This document shows positions 1-9,200 of a DNA stretch of 64,000 nucleotides, piece by piece. Origin of the DNA: Argentina anserina (taxonomy: Eukaryota > Streptophyta > Magnoliopsida > Rosales > Rosaceae); the NCBI RefSeq assembly GCF_933775445.1, contig NC_065872.1:10850001-10914000 (forward strand), in the 5' to 3' direction. Below the pieces are notes generated by a model. That model made no database searches. It saw only the letters and a program-made list of their open reading frames with translations, and had not been told where the DNA came from. Within the stretch, counting starts at the first letter, position 1. Each line of letters begins with the position of its first letter. Both the position numbers and the translations under genes were made by a program.

Positions 1-417
1 AAAACTCAGAAGTGATGCTAAGTACATGTTATGTAGTACTGTGTTAGTAATACAATCCCCAACATGTTAGTAGTTAGATCACTTAGATGCATAGATTTTT
101 AGTGTACCACATGTGTATCTAAATAAGTTCAATTACTGTTATGATTAATTTAAACATCTCTTGCTGTTTTGAATTCAATCAAATTAACATATATTCATCT
201 TCTGCATTCTTTAGGTAAATAGCCATTCTGATTAAGGAGAGAGCTGCAGTAACTTACAAAACAGCAGTGTTCCCAAGGTATCTCCTCAAATTCGAACCTT
301 AACAACATATGAACTATATTCTTGAACATCATGTTAACTTATGTATTTGGTGACATGTGCATGGTTCCTATATAGTTGTGTACTTGATTGTGTGTTTTCA
401 TTACGTATATGTGATAG
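1..417. other. 5' flank of the Harbinger ORF1, inside the element
   Basis: AT-rich sequence with no convincing coding region. It probably contains the promoter or 5' leader of the Myb/SANT gene; a segment near 213-280 could be a leader exon, but this is not proven. No terminal inverted repeat is visible. Confidence 0.3.
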
Positions 418-1368
418 ATGGCAAATTCCAAAGAACAAGCTAGTTGGAATGAGAATTTAGTTGAAGTTTATGTTGACTTGTGTATCAAGGAGGTGCATAA
501 AAATTCAAAGCCAAGTTCTCATTTTAGTTTAACTGGATGGAAGACTATTGTCAAATCTTTTGTTGAACAAACCGGAAAAGATTATACCAGAAAACAACTT
601 AAAAATAAGTGGGATTCCCTTAAAGGTGACTGGAAATCATGGAAAACATTGAAGAGTTTAAAAACCGGTCTTGAGTGGAATCCCGTACTCAACACCATTG
701 ATGCGGATGAGGAGTTTTGGCGTGAACATATTGGGGTACGCGAATCAGTTTCTTTCAATTTATTTATTGATAAATATATTTACAATGGGCTGTTTTTCAT
801 ACATCTTATGATAAATGCTACTGTTTTTATGCAGAAAACAAAGGAATATGCAAGGTTTAGAAAAAAAGGAATATCACCCGAGTTTGAAGCCAAGTTGGAT
901 CAGCTGTTCTTAGGTACTACAGCCACTGGAAAGCATGCATGGGCACTGTCTTCTACACTTCCTATCCCAGATAGTCTAGAGGAAGGTGATAATGATAACT
1001 ATCATGAAGGTAGTGGTGACTCTGATGAGAGAGATGTACCCACCAACACTTTTCCTAAGAGGAAAAGAAGTGAGAGAGCTTTGAAAGATAAGGAAAAACT
1101 TCCTGCAAAGAAGGAGAAGGTTGGGGGTGCTGCTCAGTTGGCCAAAGAAATTGGCAGAATGTGTTCGGCAATTGAAAGTAGAAGTACTGCATCTTCAACG
1201 GTGCATAATGCCCGCACTAGTGTTGCTGAAGTGATGAAAGATGTCACTACATTGCCTGGAGCTGAGCATGGCACTAGGTTGTGGTTCTTTGCTACTCGAC
1301 TGTTTTTGAGTCCAGAGAAAAAAGAGATGTATTGCACTATGTATGATCCTAACATGAAGTTAGAATAG
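418..1368 (+). CDS. Myb/SANT-like DNA-binding protein (Harbinger ORF1)
   Basis: This is the accessory protein of a PIF/Harbinger transposon. In this superfamily ORF1 binds DNA and helps bring the transposase to the nucleus and the element ends. Roughly residues 8-80 form a Myb/SANT-like domain with the expected spaced aromatics and a KNKWDSLKGDWKSWKTL-type third helix. The C-terminal part is acidic, then basic (KRKRSERALKDKEKLPAKKEK region), likely a nuclear localisation signal. The open frame reads through 736-834, but this 99-bp piece starts GTACGC, ends GCAG and encodes hydrophobic sequence foreign to the family. It is most likely an in-frame intron. The spliced product would be 283 aa. 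The frame is intact although the neighbouring transposase is dead. It could instead be called an L10-interacting-MYB-like host gene, but its position argues for transposon origin. Confidence 0.75.
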   Translation: MANSKEQASWNENLVEVYVDLCIKEVHKNSKPSSHFSLTGWKTIVKSFVEQTGKDYTRKQLKNKWDSLKGDWKSWKTLKSLKTGLEWNPVLNTIDADEEFWREHIGVRESVSFNLFIDKYIYNGLFFIHLMINATVFMQKTKEYARFRKKGISPEFEAKLDQLFLGTTATGKHAWALSSTLPIPDSLEEGDNDNYHEGSGDSDERDVPTNTFPKRKRSERALKDKEKLPAKKEKVGGAAQLAKEIGRMCSAIESRSTASSTVHNARTSVAEVMKDVTTLPGAEHGTRLWFFATRLFLSPEKKEMYCTMYDPNMKLE

Positions 1369-1648
1369 TTGAACTTTGAGATGACCAAGAAATGAGCTTA
1401 TGCTATTTATGAGAAATTATTAGTTTCGTATTTTCATATCTTACCTCAAGTTGGAATGTTACTCAAGACCATGAAACTATGTTTTATCTTCTATTTTTCA
1501 TCATGTTGACACCCTTTATATATATGCATTTGAGTTTTGTTATATTTGTGTCTCTATTAAATTGTTGATCATTACATTATATGAATAGTTTTCATTTATA
1601 TGATTTACATGTTTAGCCCTTGAAATTTGCAGGTTTTGTCATTGAATT

Positions 1649-2893
1649 ATGAACAATCCAGGTCATGATGATGAAGTTGACGAAGAGATATTCTTGCGAG
1701 TTGTGCAACTTAATGCTCTACAGATTCAACATTATTATGAGAAGTATGTCCACAAAACTCCTTGTATGACATCTGAACAAACATGTTATAGGTGGATGAT
1801 AGAAGTTTTATGTGGGAATGAAACCCGGTGTTATAATGCTTTTAGAATGCAAAAGGACGTATTTTATCGCTTATGTACTGATTTAGAAGTTATTAACAAG
1901 GAGTTGTTAGGTTCAAATAGAACTAGTCATATGGAGGTCGTGGGAATGTTATTGTATTTGTTAGGACAAGAATGTGGAATTAGATCGGTAGGAGAACGAT
2001 TTCAGCATTCCAGTGAAACCGTGTGTAGATATATTAGTGAAGCAATGGATCTAGTGTGTGAGCTAAGTAAAAAAATAATTAAGCCAGAGGATCCTGAGTT
2101 CAATGGTGTTGCACCGGAGATAATGAGGGATAGAAGATATTATCCATATTTTAAGGTAATTTTATTGTTTGCTTACAAATATTAGACAATATAATTATTT
2201 ATAGTAATTTTCAAATAACAACATTATTCACAGGATTGCATTGGGGCTATTGATGGAGTGCATATTCCTGCTTCAATTTGCGATGACGAAAAAACTCCAT
2301 ACATTAATAGGAAAGGATTTCCATCACAAAATGTTATGGCGGTATGCAATTTTGATATGCAATTTATCTTTGTATGTGCGGGTTAGGAAGGGTCAGCTCA
2401 TGATACAAGAGTATTACAATCGGTTCTTCGAAATCCTAATATGAATTTTCCTCATCCTCCACCAGGTAATATATTTAATTTTAGTCAAAAATTTCATTTC
2501 AATTCATGCTTCAAATGACATTTTCACAAATTTTATTACATGATAATTTTGTAGGAAAATATTATGTTATGGATTCAGGATATCTCACTCTGCCAGGGTA
2601 TTTGGGACCTTATAAAGGGCCACCACAACACTTCCAACAATATCGTGGCCGAGAACCAAGAAATAAAAGAGAACTATTTAACCAAACACACTCTTCACTT
2701 AGAGGAGTTATAGAACGCTCATTTGGAGTTTGGAAAAAAATGGAAGATTTTAAAAGACATGCAAGGATATTCATTCGAGAAACAAGTGAAGATTGTCATC
2801 GCTACTATGACACTTCATAATTATATCCGAAGATATGCACATCGTGATAGACATTTTGTCTGAGGCGAAAGGGAAGGTGGTGGACATGAGGAA

Positions 2894-2926
<33 letters not shown>

Positions 2927-3001
2927 AATCATCATGGCGCACAAGAAATTGATATATTAAGAGACAAGATTGCTCAAAGTTTGATGAATGCAAGTGATTG
3001 A
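1649..3001 (+). pseudogene. Broken PIF/Harbinger DDE transposase
   Basis: Three exons can be traced: 1649-2155, 2234-2465 and 2555 to about 3001, with GT-AG introns. The N-terminal part is the helix-turn-helix region of Harbinger transposases. The three DDE catalytic residues are recognisable: D in GAIDGVHI, D in SAHDTRVL and E in GVIERSFGVW. Three lesions are visible. A TAG at 2384-2386 replaces the Trp codon of the usual AGWEGSAHD motif, between the first and second catalytic Asp. A frameshift lies at the A-run near 2730-2740, after which the homologous frame (KDMQGYSFEKQVKIVIATMTLHNYI) continues in another phase. A TGA follows near 2861. An Asp-rich run encoded by GATGAT repeats lies near the C-terminus. 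The enzyme cannot be made full length. Confidence 0.85.
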
Positions 3002-3351
3002 GTATTTATGTATTGACATGATCCTAATCAGAACCAAATTATCAATATCAGAATATATTGGTTTAAGATAATTTTAAAATTATCCAATATTAATATGCCA
3101 TATATTTTTAGGCATTGTTTTAAACTAAAATTAACTAAAAATTATCTTACATGTCTAAATTGGTCATTTGACAAATTAAAAGCATAAGCTAGTTTGAGTT
3201 TACCAAACGCTTTGCCATTACTTCTGTCACTAACAGCTACTTATATAAGTCAATTTACCAAACAGTCTGCAATTTTATTTATCAGTCACTTATTTTCAGA
3301 AATCAGCATAAGCTGACTTTTTTTATAAACCCAGCTGTACCAAACATACCC
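3002..3351. other. Right subterminal region of the Harbinger element
   Basis: AT-rich non-coding sequence after the transposase stop. It contains several short repeats of a 'taccaaac' type motif near 3209, 3256 and 3339, as expected for transposase-binding subterminal repeats. It ends at the putative terminal repeat. Confidence 0.45.
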
Positions 3352-3353
3352 AT

Positions 3354-4209
3354 AGAATATAATCGCTAGCTACACCGAGGTCATCAAGCAAAAGCTTGAA
3401 TAGCACTATCGCATTCGTATTGCAAAGGACATATGCTCGGTGTTGAGCTACATAAAGGGTGGTAGGTGCGAATCTATTGTTCCTGACTATCTCAATGCAT
3501 CAAACATTCTTATCGATCGCCACTTAAAAGCCAAAGAAGAGATGACAATTGAAAGCAGGATTTTGCGTGGAATGTAAAGACTTTTGGAGTTTTGGCTATC
3601 TGGTTCTGAATCTCTTAACTGGCATGCCGGGAAATATTGATTTTTTCTGTTATGTTAGATGCATTAATTAGTTTGCTTCGCGCTTTGGACTTGGCTGAGA
3701 AATTAATGTAATTGTGCCAAAGTTGTTTAGATTGTAATCCCAGCGATGAATTTAGGAAAAAGTACATTATGGTGATAATTGTGAAAGAAATGAATGAAGT
3801 TAGAGAAAAGGCTGATGAAATTGTCAGAGTAAACGCAGGAACGAATGATGTAGTAACCAGCGGTGGAGATCAGAACTCGGATATTGCAAGACCCTTCTAC
3901 TGCCCCATAGATAATGTAAGCCTTTGATTTCTATAAACCTGTTACCAGCGAATTTGGAAAAGAGTGGTTCTTGGAACATGATGAGGCAGGTTTGTACTAA
4001 TCCAGTAGTCTTTTTTTCGATGCATGAAGCTGATGGATTTTCATTCATATGAGCGAGAAGGCATAGAGAAATGGTTGCAAACTGGGCACGACACATCACC
4101 GCTGACCAATCTGAAGCTCGAGAATAAGATTTTCACCCTTAATGGTACTCATAAGCTTCTTATCGAAGACTGGTATTGTGATAAGATCTATTGCTCATCC
4201 AATCCATGA
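3354..4209 (+). pseudogene. Kinase/U-box E3 ligase pseudogene, copy A (3' part)
   Basis: Pieces of a plant U-box protein with an N-terminal kinase domain and C-terminal U-box (the PUB33/PUB52 type) can be read here. Kinase C-lobe remnants appear at about 3365-3560 (RIRIAKDICS..., then LNASNILIDRHLKAK, the catalytic-loop region). The linker before the U-box is at 3712-3910, and U-box residues at 4024-4180 (SYEREGIEKW, TSPLTNLKLE). Compared with copy B, the segment carrying the splice acceptor and the EVMKDPHVAA residues of the U-box is deleted near 4023, so no functional U-box can be made. An in-frame TAG interrupts the kinase. The kinase N-lobe is missing because the Harbinger end lies directly upstream. 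The linker is close to that of copy B. Confidence 0.75.
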
Positions 4210-4423
4210 TTTATTTCTAATTGAAGTAATTGGATATAAAATGGCCATAACTTGGTCGATCTGACTCTTCTATATCTTTTATCAGGTTCTTTATTGGTTG
4301 GACTTTAATTTTATTATATTCGATTATCTTGTCATCAAGGAATGGGTTATGGTGTTTCACTGGAATTTGACCATGTATGAGTATTCCCCTTGGCTTTCAA
4401 TACTAGCCTCTAATCATCATAAA
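4210..4423. other. 3' flank of copy A, duplicated after copy B
   Basis: Non-coding. The part near 4206-4345 is clearly similar to about 14,775-14,915 (shared strings such as 'tgaagtaattgga' and 'aaaatggc'). The duplication that made copies A and B therefore extends past the gene end. Confidence 0.55.
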
Positions 4424-4431
4424 CATTTAAA

Positions 4432-5068
4432 CAGGGGCGGATCTAAGTTATGAAAGTTAGGTGTGCATAACAAAAATTATTAAGAATAATGTAAACTCTT
4501 GATGAGGTTAAATAATTTTTTTCTATATAATATATTTATAATAATACAAAAAAAATAAGAATTGCAAATAAAAAAAAGCCAATAAAACTTATTATATATA
4601 AAATACTTTAACTGAATTGCGCACTAACATACATATCTAACAAATTGACGAATCATTGTCTTTTAAATCAAACTGAGAGTGTTTTAAGCCTAGTCTACTA
4701 TAAGTCTATAATTGTTATAATCATAGGTCAATTTCACAACACACGAACATAACAACATAACAATAGTATTCTCATTATGTAATCAATGTTTTTAATAATT
4801 ATAGGGAATTAGGTGGGAGACTACACATTACAAGTATTTTGGGGTGTGCCACATTCTATCACAACACAAAATCAATAATAAAATGGTCAACTCAATCAGA
4901 GAGATAAGGAGAGTCTTGACATATATGAAAACTCTACGGGGGCTTTAAAACATGTTGCATTGGTCGAGTGTTCACCTATTTTTGCCCAGTGGGAAATCTT
5001 TTTTGACCTGACATGTTCATTTTCTTCCCGGCGGCTGCGGGGCACACCATCACTTAGATCCGCCTCTG
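4432..5068. mobile_element. Non-autonomous hAT-type element with 8-bp target duplication
   Basis: The 637-bp element begins CAGGGGCGGATCTAAGT and ends ACTTAGATCCGCCTCTG, so the 17-bp termini are inverted repeats with one mismatch. It is flanked by an exact 8-bp direct repeat, CATTTAAA, at 4424-4431 and 5069-5076. This length is diagnostic for the hAT superfamily, as are CAG...CTG ends. The interior is AT-rich and shows no transposase. Confidence 0.85.
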
Positions 5069-5076
5069 CATTTAAA

Positions 5077-5544
5077 CGAAGATTGAGTACTGTTTATGCA
5101 TTGTTAGACATTGACCTTTACATGTTCTTGTACCTAAATAACGATTTTTTACTTTTGTAAATTTAATGTGATAGACAAATTTTGATTGTAAAAAAGAAAA
5201 GAATCTAGCCATTTGGAGACAACGGTGGGACATGAGTTTCTCTTACAAGGTGACTAGGAGAAAATGAGAGTTTCTGGTGAACCACAATGAATTAAGAAAT
5301 TAATGTATATACCTAGTACATAGTCCACGTGTAAGAAGATGTTATTGGTCTATTTTTTACTGTGTTTGTTTCTGATTGGTTACTCATATTTAAATAATCT
5401 CTTACTTTTTAAATCGCGTGCATATTTACCACACTATGTAATAATATGATTGGCTGGGTACACCACATGATAGTGTCACGTGTTATTCCGGTTACACGAA
5501 TAATTACTTCATATTTCATAGCAAAAGCAATGATTCTCACATCA
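5077..5544. other. Intergenic, nothing recognised
   Basis: AT-rich sequence between two transposable elements. I see no open frame, RNA gene or repeat structure that I can support. Confidence 0.4.
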
Positions 5545-5554
5545 CTTTACTTTT

Positions 5555-6640
5555 GGCATAAATGCCGATTTGCACCATAAACTTGGCTGTAATTGTCAAT
5601 TTGCACCCTGAATTTGCATTTGAGTCAATTTACCTCCTAAACTTGGTAAAAATTGCCGATTTACACCCCGAACTTGTATTTGAGTCAATTTACCTCCTAA
5701 ACTTAGTAAAAATTGCCGATTTGCACTACATCCGTTAAATTTAACTGTTTTTATCCAATTTTGCGTCACATGTCATGCACATGACGGGTAATGTTGTCAT
5801 TTTCTATTTATATTTTTCTTAAAAACAAATAAAAATATTCTTTAAAATGAGGATTATTTTGTTAATCAAATTATTTATTTACATCTTTTTTTCTACCTAC
5901 TTAACCCTACTTTGAATTATATATTCAATATACACACACATTCAAATATAGTGTATTGTGTATAAATATATTTTTATATGTATACTTTGTTGGATGATGA
6001 ACAAAACGAGAATAATAACGACGTAATAGAACATAACGTAACCGTTTATTGATTGATAATGAGACCAATATATAGGCATTACATAACCACAATCCCGTAG
6101 GATTCAGAGTCCTAATATATTACAGAGATGCGAATCTATCTCTAACAAGAAACCTAATAATGCTAAGACACACACAATGGTAGAATAGTAATTCTCTTGG
6201 AACACACATTTATTTTTAATTTTCAATGTATTTATTTATTCATATTTTTTCTAATATCTTTTAACATACCATATCACATAAAATAATAAATATATAAATC
6301 AATAACATGTTTCGAAAAAACAAACATTGTAGCAAGTGTTCCTCTTAAGTAATTTTATTAATTTATTTCATTATTCAATATGAATAAATATATAATAACA
6401 ATACTACCCCTTAAATGCATGACATGTAACGCAAAATTGGATAGAATTAGTTAAATTTAACGGATGGGGTGCAAATCGGCAATTTTTACCTAGTTTAGGA
6501 GGTAAATTGACTCAAATACAAGTTCGGGGTGTAAATCGGCAATTTTTACCAAGTTTAGGAGGTAAATTGACTCAAATGCAAGTTCGGGGTGCAAATTGAC
6601 AATTTCAGCCAAATTTAGGGTGCAAATCGGCATTTATGCC
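5555..6640. mobile_element. Long-inverted-repeat (Mutator/foldback-like) element with 10-bp target duplication
   Basis: A 1,086-bp element with terminal inverted repeats of about 230-250 bp (5555 to about 5790, and about 6410-6640). Each arm holds two or three internal repeats of a 'gtcaatttacctcctaaacttgg' type unit of about 60-65 bp. The outer ends read GGCATAAATGCC and GGCATTTATGCC. The direct repeat CTTTACTTTT flanks it exactly at 5545-5554 and 6641-6650. Long arms and a 9-10-bp duplication suit Mutator-like or foldback elements. No transposase is visible, so it is non-autonomous. The interior appears to hold another inserted sequence (about 5988-6208). Confidence 0.8.
5988..6208 (-). repeat. 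Possible solo LTR nested in the long-inverted-repeat element
   Basis: This 220-bp segment starts TGTTGG and ends AACACA, fitting TG...CA ends. On the minus strand it contains an R-region-like piece, 'ggtctcattatcaatcaataaa', resembling poly(A)-signal regions of plant copia LTRs. It is unlike the arms around it. I could not find a convincing 5-bp target duplication, so this is tentative. Confidence 0.35.
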
Positions 6641-6650
6641 CTTTACTTTT

Positions 6651-6966
6651 CCTATTTCTTTGATGGATGCTGACTCAATTACTATTCCATATGGGTTTGA
6701 TGATTTACTTTCCTAAAATTGTTGCCAAAAAATATTGGAATAATTTCTCATTGATATGGAAAGAAATAGAAGAAAAGCTTCGAATATTTGATAAATTGTT
6801 GGAATAATAGAAGTCCTTCTAATAATGAAAGGGTATGGTGTATGCATGCACTTGAATGCATTGCTTTCTGTGAAAAAGAGAAAAAGGCGCACTGAAAAAG
6901 CAAGACTTCTCTCAGCTCTTCAGTCTTCCTTCTAGTTCGTCTTGTCTTCTTCTTCCAAAACATCAG

Positions 6967-7014
<48 letters not shown>

Positions 7015-7500
7015 CAGTTCTCTTGATTCTGAAAGTGTAAGAACAAAAGCGCAACTTTTGTTGAATTTCAATGGGATTCAATTTTGGGGGATATTCTGTT
7101 TAGGATTGCTAGATTACTACTGATTTCAAGTTTTTATTTTTATTTTTGTTTGCTATATTGCTACTGATTTGTCCTTTCTGTTTATTGACTTCAAAAGTTT
7201 GCCCAATTTTTGGTTGTTGGTGATCTCCTGTTGGATAGTTTGCTTTATTGAATAAATGGTTTCTGGGTATCTGTTATGTGATATCATGATGAGTGGTGAT
7301 CAGGGTGGCTGATAGATTATATGCTCATGTAACCATTTGTTAGATTACCCTCAGTGTTCTTTATATATATATATATATATATGGTTGTTGTTTCTCTGTT
7401 TGTCTAATATAAAAGCTAATCTCTTAATTTTTGGGTGTAGTCTGTTAGCCTAAAGTGTGAAATCATGAGTATATTTCAGTTTGTACTTTAGTATTGTAAA
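6651..7500. other. Upstream region of pseudogene copy B with AT microsatellites
   Basis: No supported gene. It contains an (AT)n tract at 6969-7006 and a second at 7362-7382. Pyrimidine-rich sequence around 6905-6960 could be the former promoter or leader of copy B, but nothing decides this. Confidence 0.4.
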
Positions 7501-8309
7501 TGCAGTAGAAAATGGCAATATAATTTACCAACTGAACTTACTGAAGTGAAGGGCAGGATGAAGGCCTACACAGCCGAGGAGATCGTGTTGGCTACTGATA
7601 ATTTTTCTTGGCAAATGAAATCAGAATCTGTAGGAATTTGGGGCAATGTTTATAAAGGCTACATTGACAGTAATGTTGTTTCCATCAAATTCCTCACATC
7701 CTACCAAGAATGTCATTTTGAATCTGGGGTAAGTATTTGATATACTGGCTGACTGGCTGTACTCCTCACATGATATATAAGGAACATTTTCACTCGTGGA
7801 TGATTTATTAGAGATGACCCTAATTGCAAATGTGAGGATAAAGAAATTTATCTCCCCCATTTTTGTTTGATCGACATTGTAAAGCTGGTAGTGTTGGTCT
7901 CATCATCATATAAGCCACCAGAACAGATTTTTAAATTTTTAAAAAATTAGGCAATTTGTGCATACACTTTTAAATCTTGTTCTTTATTGTTGTTTGGCTA
8001 AAGCTAGATATATTTTTATAGGGTGAGCAGAAAAGGGAATGAGGAATAGTGATACATGATATGATTGATCTAAACCCTGTAAATCATTTTTATATGCTGT
8101 TTTGTTTGTGCAGATTAAGTACCTCGAACTAATCCGACACTCGCCTTCCTTCAATCTTGGGCTTCTGCTCCGAGCTCAAGTGCTTTGTCTATGAACATAT
8201 AGAGTACAGTCGCTCGCTAAAGGAGGTTGTGAAGCAAAACCTAGAATGGCACGATCGCATTCGAATTGCCAGTAACATTTGCACAGCCTTATGCTACATC
8301 AAGAGGGCT
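7501..8309 (+). pseudogene. Kinase/U-box E3 ligase pseudogene, copy B, 5' kinase part
   Basis: An exon from about 7501 to 7728 encodes the start of a protein-kinase domain: YTAEEIVLATDNFS, then IWGNVYKGYID and VVSIKFLTSYQ. This matches the N-lobe with glycine loop and VAIK-type lysine, but the glycine loop is degraded. A GT donor at about 7729 and a CAG acceptor ending at 8113 bracket an intron. The next exon (8114-8309) carries YLELIRHSPS, a frameshift near 8150-8156, then FCSELKCFVYEH and EWHDRIRIASNICTALCYIK. The gene breaks off at about 8309 and resumes at about 13,712 after a large insertion. Family order (kinase, then U-box) comes from knowledge of plant PUB proteins. Confidence 0.8.
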
Positions 8310-9190
8310 AGGTTTTCCTTTGTTTTTCTGGGTTTGTGTTTTTGTACCTACGGATCACACGGCCCGGCAGTGGTCTTACAGAAGCTCTTCGCACCAAAGC
8401 TTGCCAGCGGTGAAATCCGGAACTTCGTCATCGCATTCGTCCACCTTCACCGCAGCCTTGACCACCACCTGCGAACCCGTCAATCTCACATCCAACGGCG
8501 CGGTGGAGAAGAGGTGGTGTCGCGCTCGATCTTCGACGACGTCACTCTCAGTAGCCGAGTCGAGATTCAGCGAGTTCTTGAGCGACCCGATTGCCTCGGA
8601 GACGTTCCGGCTCAGCCCGTGCAGCTTCTTTCCGACTGAGTTTCCAGATCGCCGACGTTCGTCTGCTTCGGCATCCCTCTTCGACTGGTCAAGTCATCCT
8701 CTTCGCAGATCTGTGCATCTCTCCGGCGATTCCACCATTAATAGAGCCGGAGCTGTTCTGGCGAGGAGGAAGCAAAGACTTGGACTTTACAAACGGATTG
8801 GGGTTGGAATTGACAGAGAGAGGCCTCTCCACCTTCAAAGATCCCCCACTGAGTAGTGGCCATTACACCCAGAAACACCAAAGCTTGAAAAAGCACAATT
8901 CTCTGTTTTTAGAAATTGATAAACCCAGAAGAACCAAAGAAGGAAGGGAAGGCAGTCACTTATTAGCACCACCACCTGGCCTCCTCTTTTCACGCTGGTG
9001 TTCCCCACTAGTCTCCCACTTGTTTTTCTCTCTCTCTCGGGTGGATACAAATTCCATCCATATATTTTTTTTTTCTCTTTTGGGGTTTGGCAGTGCACGT
9101 TCACCAGAGGCAGTGCACATTCACCGACAGTGCAAGTGCGGCAGGTTCATTTCAGTTTTTTTTTCCACTGCATAACTACTGATTTGTTGA
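8310..9190 (-). pseudogene. Antisense host-gene-like fragment beside the copia element
   Basis: On the minus strand, about 8380-8870 reads like a GC-richer plant gene. A candidate start near 8864 (MATTQWGIFEGGE) lies upstream of a longer frame containing KKLHGLSRNVSEAIGSL, then VRLTGSQVVVKAAVKVDE and AGKLWCEELL. At least two phase changes and in-frame stops are needed to join them, so it is a remnant or an unspliced multi-exon piece. I do not recognise the family. It lies exactly between the broken kinase and the retroelement gag gene, where a 5' LTR and primer-binding site would be expected. Neither is visible. It may have been captured with the retroelement or brought in by rearrangement. 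The stretch 8900-9190 has no recognisable coding content. Confidence 0.45.
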
Positions 9191-9200
9191 TTGTTTTACA

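Larger units (their letters stand above)
1..3351 (+). mobile_element. PIF/Harbinger DNA transposon, left end outside the window
   Basis: The block holds the two genes typical of plant PIF/Harbinger elements in the same orientation: a Myb/SANT-like ORF1 (418-1368) and a DDE transposase (1649-3001). The right end appears to be near 3351. Read from outside inwards on the minus strand, the last bases run GGGTATGTTTGGTACAGC, a sequence style common at the ends of such elements. Beyond it a kinase/U-box pseudogene resumes, which fits insertion into that gene. The matching left terminal repeat is not seen in 1-417, so it should lie upstream. I could not confirm the 3-bp target duplication because only one end is visible. 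The transposase is broken, so the copy is probably not autonomous. Confidence 0.75.

Noticed and set aside
2805..2993. Minus-strand frame with a poly-His run
   Set aside because: It is the reverse of the GAT repeat encoding Asp in the transposase C-terminus.
6748..7071. 107-codon minus-strand frame with Ile-Tyr repeats
   Set aside because: The repeat is an AT microsatellite; the rest has no protein resemblance.
8157..8856. Long plus-strand frames across the copy B / insertion junction
   Set aside because: They begin in kinase sequence and read through the antisense fragment; the plus-strand products match nothing.
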